A stretch of DNA of 64,000 nt from Vibrio splendidus (GCF_002873455.1 NZ_MCUN01000035.1:60083-124082), one strand, 5' to 3'. Counted from the first letter of the stretch, positions 13,301 through 20,715 are shown. The notes: a model not told the origin generated them from the sequence alone. Numbers and translations: made by a program.

Positions 13301-16300
13301 ACCACGACAGTCGTTCCGACCATCACGATCAATGGTGTGGATTATCAAGAAATCGCGTATTCCGATTTGGCTAACGTGGAAGTTGTTCCAACCAAACACA
13401 GCAATGTGGATTTTACTTTCGATGTCACCGGTGTGGTTAAAGACACCGCGAACCTTTCTTCAGGTGCGCAAGTCGATGAAGAAATACTGGGTACTAAGAC
13501 GGTCAACGTCGAGGTCAAAGGTGTTGCCGACACGCCTTATGGTGGGACGAATGGTACAGATTGGACGACGTTTAACGAAGGTGGCATAACCGGCGTTCAA
13601 ACCACGATTCAAGAAAGTCAAAACGGTGATAACTTTGCTCTGCTTGACTTCACTGTGTTATCTGGAGAAAGAAGACCTGATCCGGCAGCTGTAGATCAAA
13701 CCCCACTGCCTGACGACGGTTCAGAATCCATAACCGTTATCCTCTCGGGTATTCCTGATGGCGTTATTCTCGAAGACGGTGACGGTACGGTGATCGATCT
13801 TAACTTTGTCGGTTACGAAACTGGACCGGGCGGTAGTCCTGATCTATCGAAACCTATCTACGAAGCGAACATTACTGAGGCAGGTAAAACCTCAGGCATT
13901 CGCATTCGACCTGTCGACTCATCGACAGAGAATATCCACATTCAAGGTAAAGTGATTGTGACCGAGAATGATGGTCACACGCTTACGTTTGATCAAGAAA
14001 TTCGAGTGTTGGTTGAACCTATCATCGACACCTCAGCAACCTACAACAACGTCACAAACGGAAATGAAGATACTGCTATCAATATCGATTGGCATCCTGA
14101 AGGCGCAGACTATATTGATTCTGATGAGCATTTCACTTCGATTGTCATCAGTGACATTCCAATTGATGTCGAAAGTGTTGTAATTAATGGCGATGTGACT
14201 TGGGCTTACGACGCGGCCGCAGGTACTTTAACCATCACTCCGAAGGGGGGACAGACGGCAGAAGAGTTTACTCAAATTGCACTGAACAATAATTTTATCC
14301 AAATCACACCAGCTCAAGATTCAAGTACCGATTTCGCGCTTGATACCGTTGTGATGCTCGAAGAGCGAGATCATGAATACGTTGATGCCTCAAACCCAGG
14401 GCAAGGCATAGTGACGGCGACGATTACAGGTACGATTGATGTGCGTGTAAGACCCGTCGTTGAACCCGGAGATACCGACAACAAGATTGTCGTTTCGAAC
14501 GAAGATGGCTCTGGAGATCTCACTACGATTACGGCTGATGCTAATGGCGTTATTAAATTTACAACCAACAGTGATAACCAAACGACTGATACTAACGGAG
14601 ACGAAATCTGGGACGGTGAATACGTCGTCCGATACCAAGAAACAGATTTAAGTACAGTAGAAGAGCAAGTTGATGAAGTGATTGTTCAGCTGACTAACAC
14701 CGATGGAAGCGCGTTATCTGATGATATTTTAGGGCAACTTTTGGTAACTGGTGCCTCTTATGAAGGCGGTGGCCGTTGGGTTGTGACCAATGAAGATGCC
14801 TTTAGCGTCAGTGCGCCAAATGGATTAGATTTCACCCCTACAAATGATGCAGATGATGTTGCTACTGATTTCAATGATATCAAGATGACAATTTTCACCT
14901 TGGTATCAGATTCTGGGGATGCTAACAATGAAACGTCCGTCCAAGTGCAACGTACTGGAGAGGTAACGCTTTCTTATCCTGAAGTACTCGTTGCTCCGGA
15001 TAAAGTTGCAGCCGCGATCTCTATTGTGCCAGACAGCGTTATCGATGCAGTAGAAGATACTCAGCTTGATCTTGGTGCGGCTCTAAACGGTATTCTAAGC
15101 TTTACTGGCCGCGATGATTCTACTGACCAAGTGACGGTGATCATTGATGGTATTCTAGTTATTGATGCGACAACTTCATTCCCAATTAGCCTCTCGGGAA
15201 GCAGTGATGTTGACTTTGTTAACGGGAAATATGTTTACGAGACGACAGTCGAACAAGGCGTAACTGTCGATTCCTCGGGTTTGTTATTGAATCTGCCACC
15301 AAACTACTCTGGTGACTTTAGGTTGCCGATGACCATAGTGACCAAAGATTTACAATCTGGCGATGAAAAGACCTTAGTGACCGAAGTTATCATCAAAGTC
15401 GCGCCTGACGCGGAGACGGATCCAACGATTGAGGTGAACGTTGTTGGCTCTCTTGATGATGCATTTAATCCTGTCGATACAGACGGTCAAGCTGGGCAAG
15501 ATCCAGTTGGCTATGAAGATACCTATATTCAGCTTGATTTCAGTTCAACCATTACAGATCAAGTTAGCGGAGTTGAAGGTGGTGAGGAAAAATTCACTTC
15601 TATTACGCTGACTTTGGATGACACGAGTGTCGGCGCGTTTTATACCAGCGCGGGTGTATCTCTTGGTACAACGGTGACCTTCGATGAATCGGAGATAAAC
15701 GCAGGTGCTCTAGATAACGTGTTGTTCCGACCTGCACTAAATTACCCAACTGGAAATGATATTAACCAAGTACAAGTTAATGTCAGTGGTACAGTCACAG
15801 ATACCGCAACCTATAATGATCCTGCTTCTCCTGTTGGAACAGCAACAGACTCCGATAATTTCTCGACAAGTGTCAGCTTTGAAGTCGTTCCTGTGGTAGA
15901 TGACGTGTCTGTCACTGGGCCGGGTAGCGATCCTGATATTATCGAGATTACTGGCAACGAGGACCAGCTTATTTCCCTGTCAGGTACAGGGCCTGTATCG
16001 ATTGCACTGACTGATCTTGATGGCTCAGAACAGTTTGTATCGATTAAGTTCACAGATGTACCTGATGGCTTCCAGATGCGTGTAGATGCTGGTTCAGCTT
16101 ACACGGTGAAAAACAACGGTGGCGGTGAGTGGAGTGTTCAACTGCCTCAAGCATCGGGACTTTCGTTCGACCTGAGTGAGATTTCAGTTTTACCACCGAA
16201 AAACTTCAGTGGTACTGCTGAATTTGGCGTTGAAGTCTTCACTCAAGAATCTTTGTTGGGTGTGCCTACCGCCGCTGCAAACTTGCCAAGTTTCAAACTG

Positions 16301-19300
16301 CATGTGGTGCCTGTTGGCGATGATGTTGATACCGACCCGACGGATTCTATAGCGGGTAACGAAGGCCAAAACATTGATATTGAAATCAATGCGACTATTT
16401 TGGACAAGGAATTTTCGACGACAGGAAGCGTAACGTCTACCGAAAACGCACCAGAAACGCTTCGAGTTGAAGTGGCGAACGTTCCTCAAGATGCTTCTAT
16501 CTACTATCCAGATGGAACGACCTTGGGTAGCTATGATCCAGCAACGCAGATCTGGACCTTAGATGTTCCCGCACAGTCGCTAGACAAGATCGTATTCAAC
16601 TCTGGAGAACATAATAGTGATACAGGCAATGCACTAGGTATCAATGGTCCACTGCAGATTACGGTGCGTTCGGTAGATACAGACGCTGACAGCACCGAAT
16701 ACTTGGGTACGCCAACCAGCTTCGATGTTGATTTGGTGATTGATCCTATCAACGATCAACCGACGTTTGTGAATGTGACCAACATTGAAACGCCGGAAGA
16801 TATTAGCATCGCTATCGACAACTTCAGTATCTACGATGTTGACGCTAACTTTGATAACCCAGATGCGCCGTATGTTCTTACGTTACAAGTGGATCAAACA
16901 CTGCCAGGAGCGCAAGGTGTATTTGAGTTTACGAGCTCACCTGACGTGACGTTTGTATTGCAGCCTGATGGTTCGCTTGTGATTACAGGTAAAGAGGCCG
17001 ACATCAATACCGCATTGACTAATGGAGCGGTGACTTTCAAACCAGACCCAGACCAGAACTACCTCAACCAAAGTGGTTTAGTCACAATCAATGCAACGCT
17101 CGACGACGGTGGCAACAACGGCTTGATTGACGCGGGTGATCCGAATACCGCTCAAAGTAATCAAACTACTTTCACCATTAAGGTGACGGAAGTGAATGAC
17201 GCTCCAGTGGCGACTGATGTGGATTTAGGCTCGATAGCGGAAGATGGTCAAATCGTGATTGTTGAAGGTGACTTGATTGCAGCGAGTTCTGATCTAGAAA
17301 ACCATAATCTCACAGTAACCGGTGTGACTATTACTCAAGGGCAAGGTCAACTTACACGCTATGAAAATGCTGGTGGTGCTGATAACGCGGCGATTACGGG
17401 ACCATTCTGGATATTCATTGCAGCCAATGATTTCAATGGCGATGTGAAGTTCAATTACGACATCATTGATGACGGTACCACCAACGGTGTGGATGATTTC
17501 TTAACTGATAATGCTGAAATTAGCCTTGTAGTTACTGAAGTCAATGACCAGCCAGTGGCATCGGATATTGATTTGGGCACCATGCTTGAAGAAGGTCAGC
17601 TGATCATTAAAGAGGAAGACCTGATTTCAGCAACCAGTGATCCGGAAAACGACACGATTACTGTGAACGGTTTGGTGCTTGATCAAGGTCTGGGTCAGTT
17701 GGAGCGCTTCGAGAATGTAGGTGGAGCCGATGACGCTACGATTACTGGCCCGTACTGGGTATTTACCGCCGCCAACGAATACAACGGTGATGTTAAGTTT
17801 ACTTATACCGTTGAGGACGATGGTACAACTAACGGCGTAAATGACTTCTTGACGGATACTGGGGAAATCAGTGTTGTTGTTACGGAAGTGAATGATCAGC
17901 CCGTGGCAACGGATATCGACTTAGGAAATATCCTTGAAGAAGGTCAGTTGATCATCAAAGAAGAAGACTTAATCGCTGCGACGAGCGACCCGGAAAACGA
18001 CACGATTACCGTGACTAATCTGGTGCTCGACGAGGGCCAAGGTCAATTACAGCGCTTTGAAAATCTAGGTGGAGCTGATGACGCTACGATTACTGGCCCG
18101 TACTGGATATTTACCGCGGCTGACGAATACAACGGTAACGTTAAGTTCACTTATACCGTCGAAGATGATGGTACAACCAACGGCGCTAATGACTTCCTAA
18201 CGGATACTGCAGAGATCACTGCGATTGTCGATGGAGTGAACGATACACCTGTTGTTAATGGTGACAGTGTCACCACGGATGTTAACGAGGATGTTGGTCA
18301 GCTATTGAGTGGTATCAATTTCAGTGACCCTGATTATGTTGATGCATTTTCAGGTGACTTAATGACCGTCACGCTGACAGTGGATTACGGTACGCTGAAT
18401 GTATCACTTCCTGCAGGGGCGACGGTAGTGATCAACGGGAACAACACCGGTTCGGTCATCTTAGTCGGTACTCTGAGTGAATTAAATGCACTGATTGATA
18501 CGCCAACCAGTCCAAATGGTGTTTACCTTGATGCGAGCCTGTCTCCAACCAATAGCATTGGGTTAGAAGTTGTCGCTAAAGACAGTGGAAACCCTTCTGG
18601 TATCGCGATAGAGACGACGCCTGTGGTTTACAACATCGCGGTGACACCAGTGGCGAATACGCCAACCTTGTCGATTGACACTGCGTCTAACTACGTGAGA
18701 AACATTACTGCGAGTCAGTCAGTCAGTGCGAGTGGCATTCCTTTGGTTGGCATTATCGCGGCCTTAACGGACATTACAGAGGAGCTAACGTTGCATATCA
18801 GTGATGTACCTACTGGCGCTCAGATCACCAGTGATGCCGGTTCTGTGACTGATCTCGGTGGCGGTGTTTGGATGGCAACGTCGGATGCGATCGATAGCTT
18901 ACAGGCTGTAGGGCTTTCTCAAACTCCGGGTAGCTACACACTTAAAGTGGAGGCGGTTTCTGAAGAGACTGACAACAACGATACGGCGACATCGGCTTCA
19001 ATCGATCTTAACTTGAACATTGTGTCTGACGCGGTCGATATTAACCTAGCTTCGGAAACTAATGATGTTCAGCTGTTGGCTGGTGCGAATGCGACTGACC
19101 TAACAGCAGGTTCTGGAAATGACCGACTGGAAGGTGGAGCGGGTGATGATACACTTGTTGGTGGTGATGGTAACGACACGCTCATTGGTGGCGGCGGTTC
19201 CGATATCCTGACGGGCGGCAATGGAATGGATTCGTTTGTGTGGTTCAATATTGAAGACGGTGTTGAAGACACGATTACTGATTTCAATCTATCTGAAGGT

Positions 19301-19552
19301 GATCAAATTGATCTACGTGAAGTGTTACCTGAACTGAAAGATGCCACTGTGAACATGACGACGCTGTTGCAACATATCGATGCGAAAGTCGATGGGAATG
19401 ATGTAGAGCTAACCATCAATCCTGATGGAATCGGCACTACAGAGCAGGTGATTGTGGTTGAAGACCTTGCTCCTCAGTTAACGTTAAGCGGCACCATGCC
19501 TTCGGATATTCTCGATGCATTAGTTCAGCAGAATGTCATCACTCACGGCTAA
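2..19552 (+). CDS. Giant T1SS-secreted RTX/VCBS-type repeat adhesin, 5' end outside window
   Basis: The reading frame is open from the first bases, so this is the C-terminal ~6,516 residues of a larger protein. The first ~3,600 residues are tandem ~273-aa modules, each with a YTFTLLEALDH segment, a DSDGDDS acidic loop likely to bind calcium, and an ITDGD or IGDDV linker, resembling the T1SS-143/VCBS-like repeats of large adhesins. Divergent Ig/cadherin-like modules follow, then three 116-aa repeats (17192-18235), about five RTX nonapeptides of GGxGxDxxx type (19109-19243) and a C-terminal type I secretion target domain (FVWFNIEDG, DTITDFNLSEGDQIDL). Known relatives are exported by a LapBCE-like ABC system and mediate surface attachment or biofilm. 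No transporter or LapD/LapG genes are seen here. It ends just before a bidirectional terminator. Its position beside an alginate locus suggests, by inference only, adhesion to algae or particles. Confidence 0.93.
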   Translation, partial: DYIGFTTSATNVETTVFTLSFSSTTLGEYTFTLLEALDHQDARGNNDLSFDLPVYAVDSDGDDSLMSPLNVTIGDDVQIMQDSTLDIVEPTVADLAAGTVTTNTIDVMPNQSADGATITQFTYDGQLRTLDQNDNGEQQFSFTEGELFITLEGEVRFEPNRNLDHTLNEDIVKSIVVTSSDSDNDVLTSTVTLTITDGDIPTIDNVPTVNLSETNLSDGSAPSGSAVSSTQTITFTNQSDDVTNFRIEPTEFNVGGALTSNGLVVELKADPTTPGGYIGFVTDGSNVETNVFTISFSDTNLGQYTFTLLEALDHVDGLANNDLSFDLPVYAVDSDGDDSLVSQLNVTIGDDVQIMQGGALDITEPNLADGTITTNTIDVMPNQSADGATITQFNYDGQVRNLDQTDNGEQQFSFTEGELFITLEGEVRFEPNRNLDHTASEDIVKSIVVTSSDSDNDVLTSTVTLTITDGDNPTIDAVPSVTLSETNLTDGSAPSGSAVSQTETITFTNQSDDVANFRIEPTEFNVGGALKSNGFAVEIKEDSANPGTYIGFITNGSNTEVPVFTIAFSTSTLGEYTFTLLEALDHVDGLDKNDLSFDLPVYAVDSDGDDSLVSQLNVTIGDDVQIMQDGTLDIIEPNLADGIITTNTIDVMPNQSADGATITQFTYDGVVNTLDQSMSGEQQFSFTEGELFITLEGEVRFEPNRNLDHTASEDIVKSIVVTSSDFDNDSLTSTVTLTITDGDIPTIDAVPSVTLSETNLSDGSAPSGSAVSSTQTITFTNQSDDVVRFRVEPTEFNTNDDLKSNGLAVELREDPAGSGDYIGFTTSATNMETTVFTLSFSSTTLGEYTFTLLEALDHQDARGNNDLSFDLPIYAVDSDGDDSLMSPLNVTIGDDVQIMQDGALNITEPTVTDLAAGKPTTAIFDVMPNQSADGATVTQFTYDGQLRTLDQNDNGEQQFSFTEGELFFTLQGEVRFEPNRNLDHTRSEDIVKSIVVTSSDSDNDVLTSTVTLTITDGDIPTIDNVPTVNLSETNLSDGSAPNASAVSSTQTITFTNQSDDVVSFRIEPTEFNVGGALTSNGLAVELKADPTTPGGYIGYVTDGSNVETNIFTISFSDTNLGQYTFTLLEALDHADGLANNDLSFDLPVYAVDSDGDDSLVSQLNVTIGDDVQIMQGGALDITEPNFADGTITTNTIDVMPNQSADGATITQFTYDGQVRTLDQTDNGEQQFSFTEGELFITLEGEVRFEPSRNLDHTASEDIVKSIVVTSSDSDNDILTSIVTLTITDGDIPTIDAVPSVTLSETNLVDGSAPIGSAVSQTETITFTNQSDDVTSFRIEPTEFNVGGALKSNGFVVDIKEDSANPGTYIGFITDGSNAEVPVFTISFSVTTLGEYTFTLLEALDHVDGLDKNDLSFDLPVYAVDTDGDDSLVSQLNVTIGDDVQVMQDGTLDITEPNLADGTVTTNTIDVMPNQSADGATITQFTYDGQLRTLDQNDSGEQQFSFTEGELFITLEGEVRFEPNRNLDHTVSEDIVKSIVVTSSDFDNDPVTSTITLTITDGDNPIINTVPSVVLEEADLTDGSSPSGSAVSQTETITFTNQSDDVEKFRLEPSEFNTNNALKSDGLIIEIREEPTGSGNYIGFTTDISNVETTVFTLNFSSTTLGEYTFTLLEAIDHTPIQGNNDLTFNVPVYAVDSDGDDSLMSPLAVTITDDIQVMVNDSLTIEEPTVADLAAGTPTTTTVNVLDEEGADGTTITQFTYDGGAVLTLDQNDTGEQKFVVADGSLYITLQGDIRFEPNRNLDHTGGDIVKSIVVTSSDSDSDLVSSTVTLTITDGDIPTIDTVPSVTLSETNLSDGSAPNTSAVSSTQTITYTNQSDDVTSFRIEPTEFNVGGALISNGLAVELKADPTTPGGYIGFVTTAPNVETNVFTISFSDTNLGQYTFTLLEALDHVDGLAKNGLTFDLPVYAVDSDGDDSLVSQLNVTISDDVQVMQNQALNIIEPTVADLAAGTPTTATVDVMPSQSADGATITQFIYDNGAVITLDQNDTGEQKFVFAEGSLFITLQGEVRFEPNRDLDHTASEDIVKSIVVTSSDSDNDVLTSTVTLTITDGDIPTIDAVPSVTLSETNLADGSDPSSGAVSQTETITFTNQSDDVTSFRIEPTEFNVGGALKSNGFAVEIKEDSANPGTYIGFITDGSNAEVPVFTISFSATTLGEYTFTLLEALDHVDGLDKNDLSFDLPVYAVDSDGDDSLVSQLNVTIGDDVQIMQDGTLDITEPNLADGTITTNTIDVMPNQSADGATITQFTYDGQLRTLDQNDTGEQQFSFTEGELFITLEGEVRFESNRNLDHTASEDIVKSIVVTSSDFDNDPVTSTVTLTITDGDIPTIDAVPSVTISETNLADGSAPNAGAVSSTQTITFTNQSDDVVRFRLEPTEFNTNDALKSNGLAVELREDPQGSGQYVGFTTSSSNVETTVFTLDFNAGTLGEYTFTLIEALDHQDARGNNDLSFNLPVYAVDSDGDDSLVSQLDVTIGDDVQLMQDGTITSREPATSVETSNTFDVMPSQSADGAKVTSFVFDGNTAESLDLNVNGEQKFVFTEGSVFITTEGEIRFEPVRNQNHSGGDITKSIEVTSVDLDGDIVTSTVTLKIVDGDLPTINLVPGITLSEVDLADGSVPTGNPVTMTQTITYTVGSDDLSHFRIDPTQFNISGALKSNGLDVEIKEQPANSGNYIGFVKDGSNVETNVFTISFSTSNLGQYTFTLLEALDHVDGLQNNTLSFDIPVLAVDVDGDDSAMSPMTVTITDDVQGVQDGTLSITEPSLADLASGIPPTTPIIDVMPTQSADGAKVTQFTYDGGTAVTLDPSISTEQVFTVTDGLLYITIEGEVRFEPSRDLDHSSGDIVRTIVVTTSDFDNDTDTADVTLTIKDGIDPVINVVPDVNLSEVNLADGSMPSGSAVSSTHTITYTEGSDYFSHFRIATNEFNPGDLLKSSGLVVQLKEDPASAGDYIGFTDDGASNVTNVFTIRFDSVNKGEFTFTLIEALDHLNGVLHNDLTFRLSVYAVDTDDSESTKRDVVVTIEDDIQQMQDGFLTITEPNSGSPTTATVDVMPLPSADGANITQFTYDGGSPITLNQNNNGEQEFTFTEGSLFVTLTGDVRFEPNRNLDHSAGNIVKSIVFTSSDFDNDIFSSTVTLTIIDGDGPTIDVVPGVALSESLLADGSTPSLNPVSMTQTITSLASSDDIAEIVVEVGLFNTNGALKSDGLSLSLREDPVNSGDYIAFTTNGSGTEKVIFTLDFDDTNPSQYTFTLLERLDHVDGLGNKDLSFDLSVYAEDTDGDVSASKPLTVTITDDVQLMQSGALNITEPTTGTPTTAVFDVMPAQSADGATITKFVYDNQPEMALVQTNTGEQEFVFTEGSLFINLEGDVRFEPNRNLDHSGGDIVKTITVTSEDKDGDIVTSTVTLTIADGAPPTIDTVPTVELAEANLVDGSSPGLPVSQTETITFTAGSDDVSYFRIDPAQFNTSGDLQADGLVVQLKEDPLNSDNYIGYVESGGVQTDIFTITFSSVVLGEYTFTLLEELDHLPVQGNNDQIFTLPVIAVDKDNTDSVMKPLTVTITDDVPTITDTTVASTFVVDEDDLGTLAQATGSFVTTEGADQVEVYELRNILTLEATLSSGSEGLKITEITGAANTTTYQGATDPSGTPIFTLVLTDDGAYTFTLLGPLNHATTPSNLDTLTIPFDVVAVDGDGDDSNQYVLPIEVLDDAPVMSAPTGETVVDEDDLTGIGSEQSEDTIINGLFTVDEGADGVVKYELVDEDLVLTGLTSDGENLEWLAVSQIGTTFTYVAQTATSNEAVFEIIFDTSDNSYQFELFKPLKHPDGADENNIELGFSVVAEDFDQDQSNAIDLTITVTDDVPLVTTQSITRLEGQGYGNSKVDMFANATDVGADGAVLSRIEGISNNGADIVFRSGNNGPYSSGFDLNSGSQQVRVYEQTNGGADTRELGRLRINSNGEVEFRANGYLDHDGLDTIDFSINVIATDGDLDTSETPLDITITDRDSTRIALKVTTFEDAGRDSTIPYAAGDAPTLENVQDNQSGLPNAPAQVALQVSLYDQDNNESIGQLTIQNSNHRGTFYYFDGMEYHKLDPELNGDIIFDASVMDQSFAPNPNEARQTIATIDNLFFVPDQNFGSNNNGVRINYELEIDNNGTPDHTVNSNFRIEIEAVADIATWDDSNSMYQYQVNEDEDNVTLQLNAESQDNSRTETITYELEAVQGIGKFELLDQNGNVLTPTGGVYIIAAGDINSTVVNPIDNFSGQIEFKATAITEETRNPFDDAANGGANDKTTARSVEQNIIIDVTADADPGKFSVSRIRINEDNIDDPDYIGPLDNKDAFTLDEVITMTGSVDTDGSEELFVRISNVTEGAVLYFLGTTTVVPTITINGVDYQEIAYSDLANVEVVPTKHSNVDFTFDVTGVVKDTANLSSGAQVDEEILGTKTVNVEVKGVADTPYGGTNGTDWTTFNEGGITGVQTTIQESQNGDNFALLDFTVLSGERRPDPAAVDQTPLPDDGSESITVILSGIPDGVILEDGDGTVIDLNFVGYETGPGGSPDLSKPIYEANITEAGKTSGIRIRPVDSSTENIHIQGKVIVTENDGHTLTFDQEIRVLVEPIIDTSATYNNVTNGNEDTAINIDWHPEGADYIDSDEHFTSIVISDIPIDVESVVINGDVTWAYDAAAGTLTITPKGGQTAEEFTQIALNNNFIQITPAQDSSTDFALDTVVMLEERDHEYVDASNPGQGIVTATITGTIDVRVRPVVEPGDTDNKIVVSNEDGSGDLTTITADANGVIKFTTNSDNQTTDTNGDEIWDGEYVVRYQETDLSTVEEQVDEVIVQLTNTDGSALSDDILGQLLVTGASYEGGGRWVVTNEDAFSVSAPNGLDFTPTNDADDVATDFNDIKMTIFTLVSDSGDANNETSVQVQRTGEVTLSYPEVLVAPDKVAAAISIVPDSVIDAVEDTQLDLGAALNGILSFTGRDDSTDQVTVIIDGILVIDATTSFPISLSGSSDVDFVNGKYVYETTVEQGVTVDSSGLLLNLPPNYSGDFRLPMTIVTKDLQSGDEKTLVTEVIIKVAPDAETDPTIEVNVVGSLDDAFNPVDTDGQAGQDPVGYEDTYIQLDFSSTITDQVSGVEGGEEKFTSITLTLDDTSVGAFYTSAGVSLGTTVTFDESEINAGALDNVLFRPALNYPTGNDINQVQVNVSGTVTDTATYNDPASPVGTATDSDNFSTSVSFEVVPVVDDVSVTGPGSDPDIIEITGNEDQLISLSGTGPVSIALTDLDGSEQFVSIKFTDVPDGFQMRVDAGSAYTVKNNGGGEWSVQLPQASGLSFDLSEISVLPPKNFSGTAEFGVEVFTQESLLGVPTAAANLPSFKLHVVPVGDDVDTDPTDSIAGNEGQNIDIEINATILDKEFSTTGSVTSTENAPETLRVEVANVPQDASIYYPDGTTLGSYDPATQIWTLDVPAQSLDKIVFNSGEHNSDTGNALGINGPLQITVRSVDTDADSTEYLGTPTSFDVDLVIDPINDQPTFVNVTNIETPEDISIAIDNFSIYDVDANFDNPDAPYVLTLQVDQTLPGAQGVFEFTSSPDVTFVLQPDGSLVITGKEADINTALTNGAVTFKPDPDQNYLNQSGLVTINATLDDGGNNGLIDAGDPNTAQSNQTTFTIKVTEVNDAPVATDVDLGSIAEDGQIVIVEGDLIAASSDLENHNLTVTGVTITQGQGQLTRYENAGGADNAAITGPFWIFIAANDFNGDVKFNYDIIDDGTTNGVDDFLTDNAEISLVVTEVNDQPVASDIDLGTMLEEGQLIIKEEDLISATSDPENDTITVNGLVLDQGLGQLERFENVGGADDATITGPYWVFTAANEYNGDVKFTYTVEDDGTTNGVNDFLTDTGEISVVVTEVNDQPVATDIDLGNILEEGQLIIKEEDLIAATSDPENDTITVTNLVLDEGQGQLQRFENLGGADDATITGPYWIFTAADEYNGNVKFTYTVEDDGTTNGANDFLTDTAEITAIVDGVNDTPVVNGDSVTTDVNEDVGQLLSGINFSDPDYVDAFSGDLMTVTLTVDYGTLNVSLPAGATVVINGNNTGSVILVGTLSELNALIDTPTSPNGVYLDASLSPTNSIGLEVVAKDSGNPSGIAIETTPVVYNIAVTPVANTPTLSIDTASNYVRNITASQSVSASGIPLVGIIAALTDITEELTLHISDVPTGAQITSDAGSVTDLGGGVWMATSDAIDSLQAVGLSQTPGSYTLKVEAVSEETDNNDTATSASIDLNLNIVSDAVDINLASETNDVQLLAGANATDLTAGSGNDRLEGGAGDDTLVGGDGNDTLIGGGGSDILTGGNGMDSFVWFNIEDGVEDTITDFNLSEGDQIDLREVLPELKDATVNMTTLLQHIDAKVDGNDVELTINPDGIGTTEQVIVVEDLAPQLTLSGTMPSDILDALVQQNVITHG
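7385..10720 (+). repeat. Degenerate continuation of the ~273-aa adhesin modules
   Basis: About four more copies of the same module follow the regular ABC array, recognisable by LEALDH or LERLDH segments near 7495, 8300, 9130, 9940 and 10745. They are more divergent from each other (DHVDGLQNN, DHLNGVLHN, DHVDGLGNK, DHLPVQGNN) and do not follow the ABC order. The recently homogenised repeats therefore lie N-terminal to older, diverged ones. Confidence 0.8.
17192..18235 (+). repeat. Three 348-bp (116-aa) tandem cadherin-like repeats
   Basis: VNDxPVA begins each copy, at 17192, 17540 and 17888, and the next module starts at 18236, so every spacing is exactly 348 bp. Each copy carries GQLxRxEN, a TGPxW segment, NGxVKFxY and DDGTTNG. 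Copies 2 and 3 are closest to each other. They resemble the cadherin-like modules common in secreted Vibrio adhesins. Confidence 0.88.
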
Positions 19553-19625
19553 TACTAAATAGGTGAGCGCCAGCTACGTGTTCGATAGTGAGGGCTGAGG
19601 GCAAGCGAACCATTAAACGATAACG

Positions 19626-19656
19626 AAATAGGCCAGCAATGCTGGCCTATTTTTTT
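19626..19656. terminator. Bidirectional Rho-independent terminator
   Basis: A perfect 12-bp stem (19626-19637 with 19641-19652), a 3-nt loop and a T-run at 19650-19656 lie between the convergent adhesin and PheC-like genes. Confidence 0.9.
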
Positions 19657-19677
19657 ACGGTATAAATCGAAAAGAGG

Positions 19678-20442
19678 TTACTTAAGAGAGTTGTGAATCA
19701 GAAACTCTTCTTCAACGCCTTTCAATTTCATCTCATCCATAATGAAGTTCACTGTGTTCAACAAGCGTTGTTCACCTTTTGGAATCAGGTAACCGAATTG
19801 GCTGTTGGTAAACGGTGTTTCACAACGAGCTGCTTCAAGGCGCTCGTCTGTCACTTGATAGAACAGGCCTTCAGGAGTTTCTGTCACCATTACATCAACT
19901 TTACCTTCCGCAACGGCTTGCGGAACGTCTAGGTTGTTCTCGTAGCGTGTAAAGCTCGCGTCTTGCAAGTTAGCATCCGCAAAAATCTCATTAGTCCCTC
20001 CAATATTCACGCCAACACGAACAGAAGAAAGGTTCACTTTCTCAATGCTGTTGTATTGTTCTACTTTGCCTTTCGCAACTAAGAAACACTTACCAAAGGT
20101 CATGTAGCCTTGAGTTTGTTCTGCGTTTAACTGACGCTGCATTTTACGCGTGATACCGCCCATCGCGATGTCGTATTTATCGCTGTCTAGATCGGTCAGT
20201 AGGTCTTTCCATGTGGTACGAACAATCTGTAATTCAACGCCCAGCTGTTCAGCAACATGCTTGGCTACGTCAATGTCATAACCAGAGTAGGTTTTGCCGT
20301 CGAAGTAAGAAAAAGGTTTGTAGTCGCCTGTAGTACCGACACGAAGTGTGCCTGATTTTTGGATGTCTTCTAATTGGTCAGCTTGTGCTACACCAGAAAG
20401 AGCCAGAGTAATGGAAGCAAGTAATAGTGATGTTTTTTTCAT
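19678..20442 (-). CDS. Periplasmic solute-binding-fold protein, PheC (cyclohexadienyl dehydratase)-like
   Basis: This is a 254-residue protein when started at the ATG of MKKTSLLLA. An in-frame ATG ten codons upstream would give an unusual N-terminus in front of the signal peptide. The signal peptide ends near SGVAQA-D. The mature part is a type II periplasmic binding fold (SBP_bac_3) with SGTLRVGTTGDYKPFSY, YDIAMGGI and GGTNEIFADANL segments. These match my memory of Pseudomonas PheC more closely than amino-acid ABC binding proteins. PheC makes phenylalanine from arogenate, or phenylpyruvate from prephenate, in the periplasm. The gene stands alone with no permease or ATPase, which also favours an enzyme, but a plain amino-acid-binding protein cannot be excluded. 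Confidence 0.75.
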   Translation of the reverse strand: MKKTSLLLASITLALSGVAQADQLEDIQKSGTLRVGTTGDYKPFSYFDGKTYSGYDIDVAKHVAEQLGVELQIVRTTWKDLLTDLDSDKYDIAMGGITRKMQRQLNAEQTQGYMTFGKCFLVAKGKVEQYNSIEKVNLSSVRVGVNIGGTNEIFADANLQDASFTRYENNLDVPQAVAEGKVDVMVTETPEGLFYQVTDERLEAARCETPFTNSQFGYLIPKGEQRLLNTVNFIMDEMKLKGVEEEFLIHNSLK

Positions 20443-20629
20443 TGTAATTATCTGTTGTGTTTGTGTTGTCATTCAAAGTAACAGAAACAATCAGAGAAAG
20501 AGATCAAACCATTGGAAAGGTTGTAAAAGAAGATAAAACGAGGGCAGGAGACAGGGACTTCGATGGGTTTGTGAGCATTGATTGAGATGCACTTCATATT
20601 CTAATTTGATGAACAGAAAGCAAACAAAA

Positions 20630-20656
20630 AGCCCATGTTATCGAATAACATGGGCT
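20630..20656 (-). terminator. Terminator of the first symporter gene
   Basis: An 11-bp stem (20630-20640 with 20646-20656) is preceded on the plus strand by an A-run, which gives a U-tract for minus-strand transcripts. It lies 50 bp past the stop of the symporter gene. Confidence 0.85.
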
Positions 20657-20683
20657 TCATTATTGGTTTAACTTGTTAGCTGC

Positions 20684-20715
20684 CTATTTAGCTGTTTAGC
20701 TGTTTAGCTATTTAG
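20684..20715. repeat. Octanucleotide array CTRTTTAG x4
   Basis: Four head-to-tail 8-mers (CTATTTAG or CTGTTTAG) run across the stop codon of the symporter gene (20708-20710). The complementary 8-mer CTAAATAG is repeated at 41630-41677. Confidence 0.85.
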
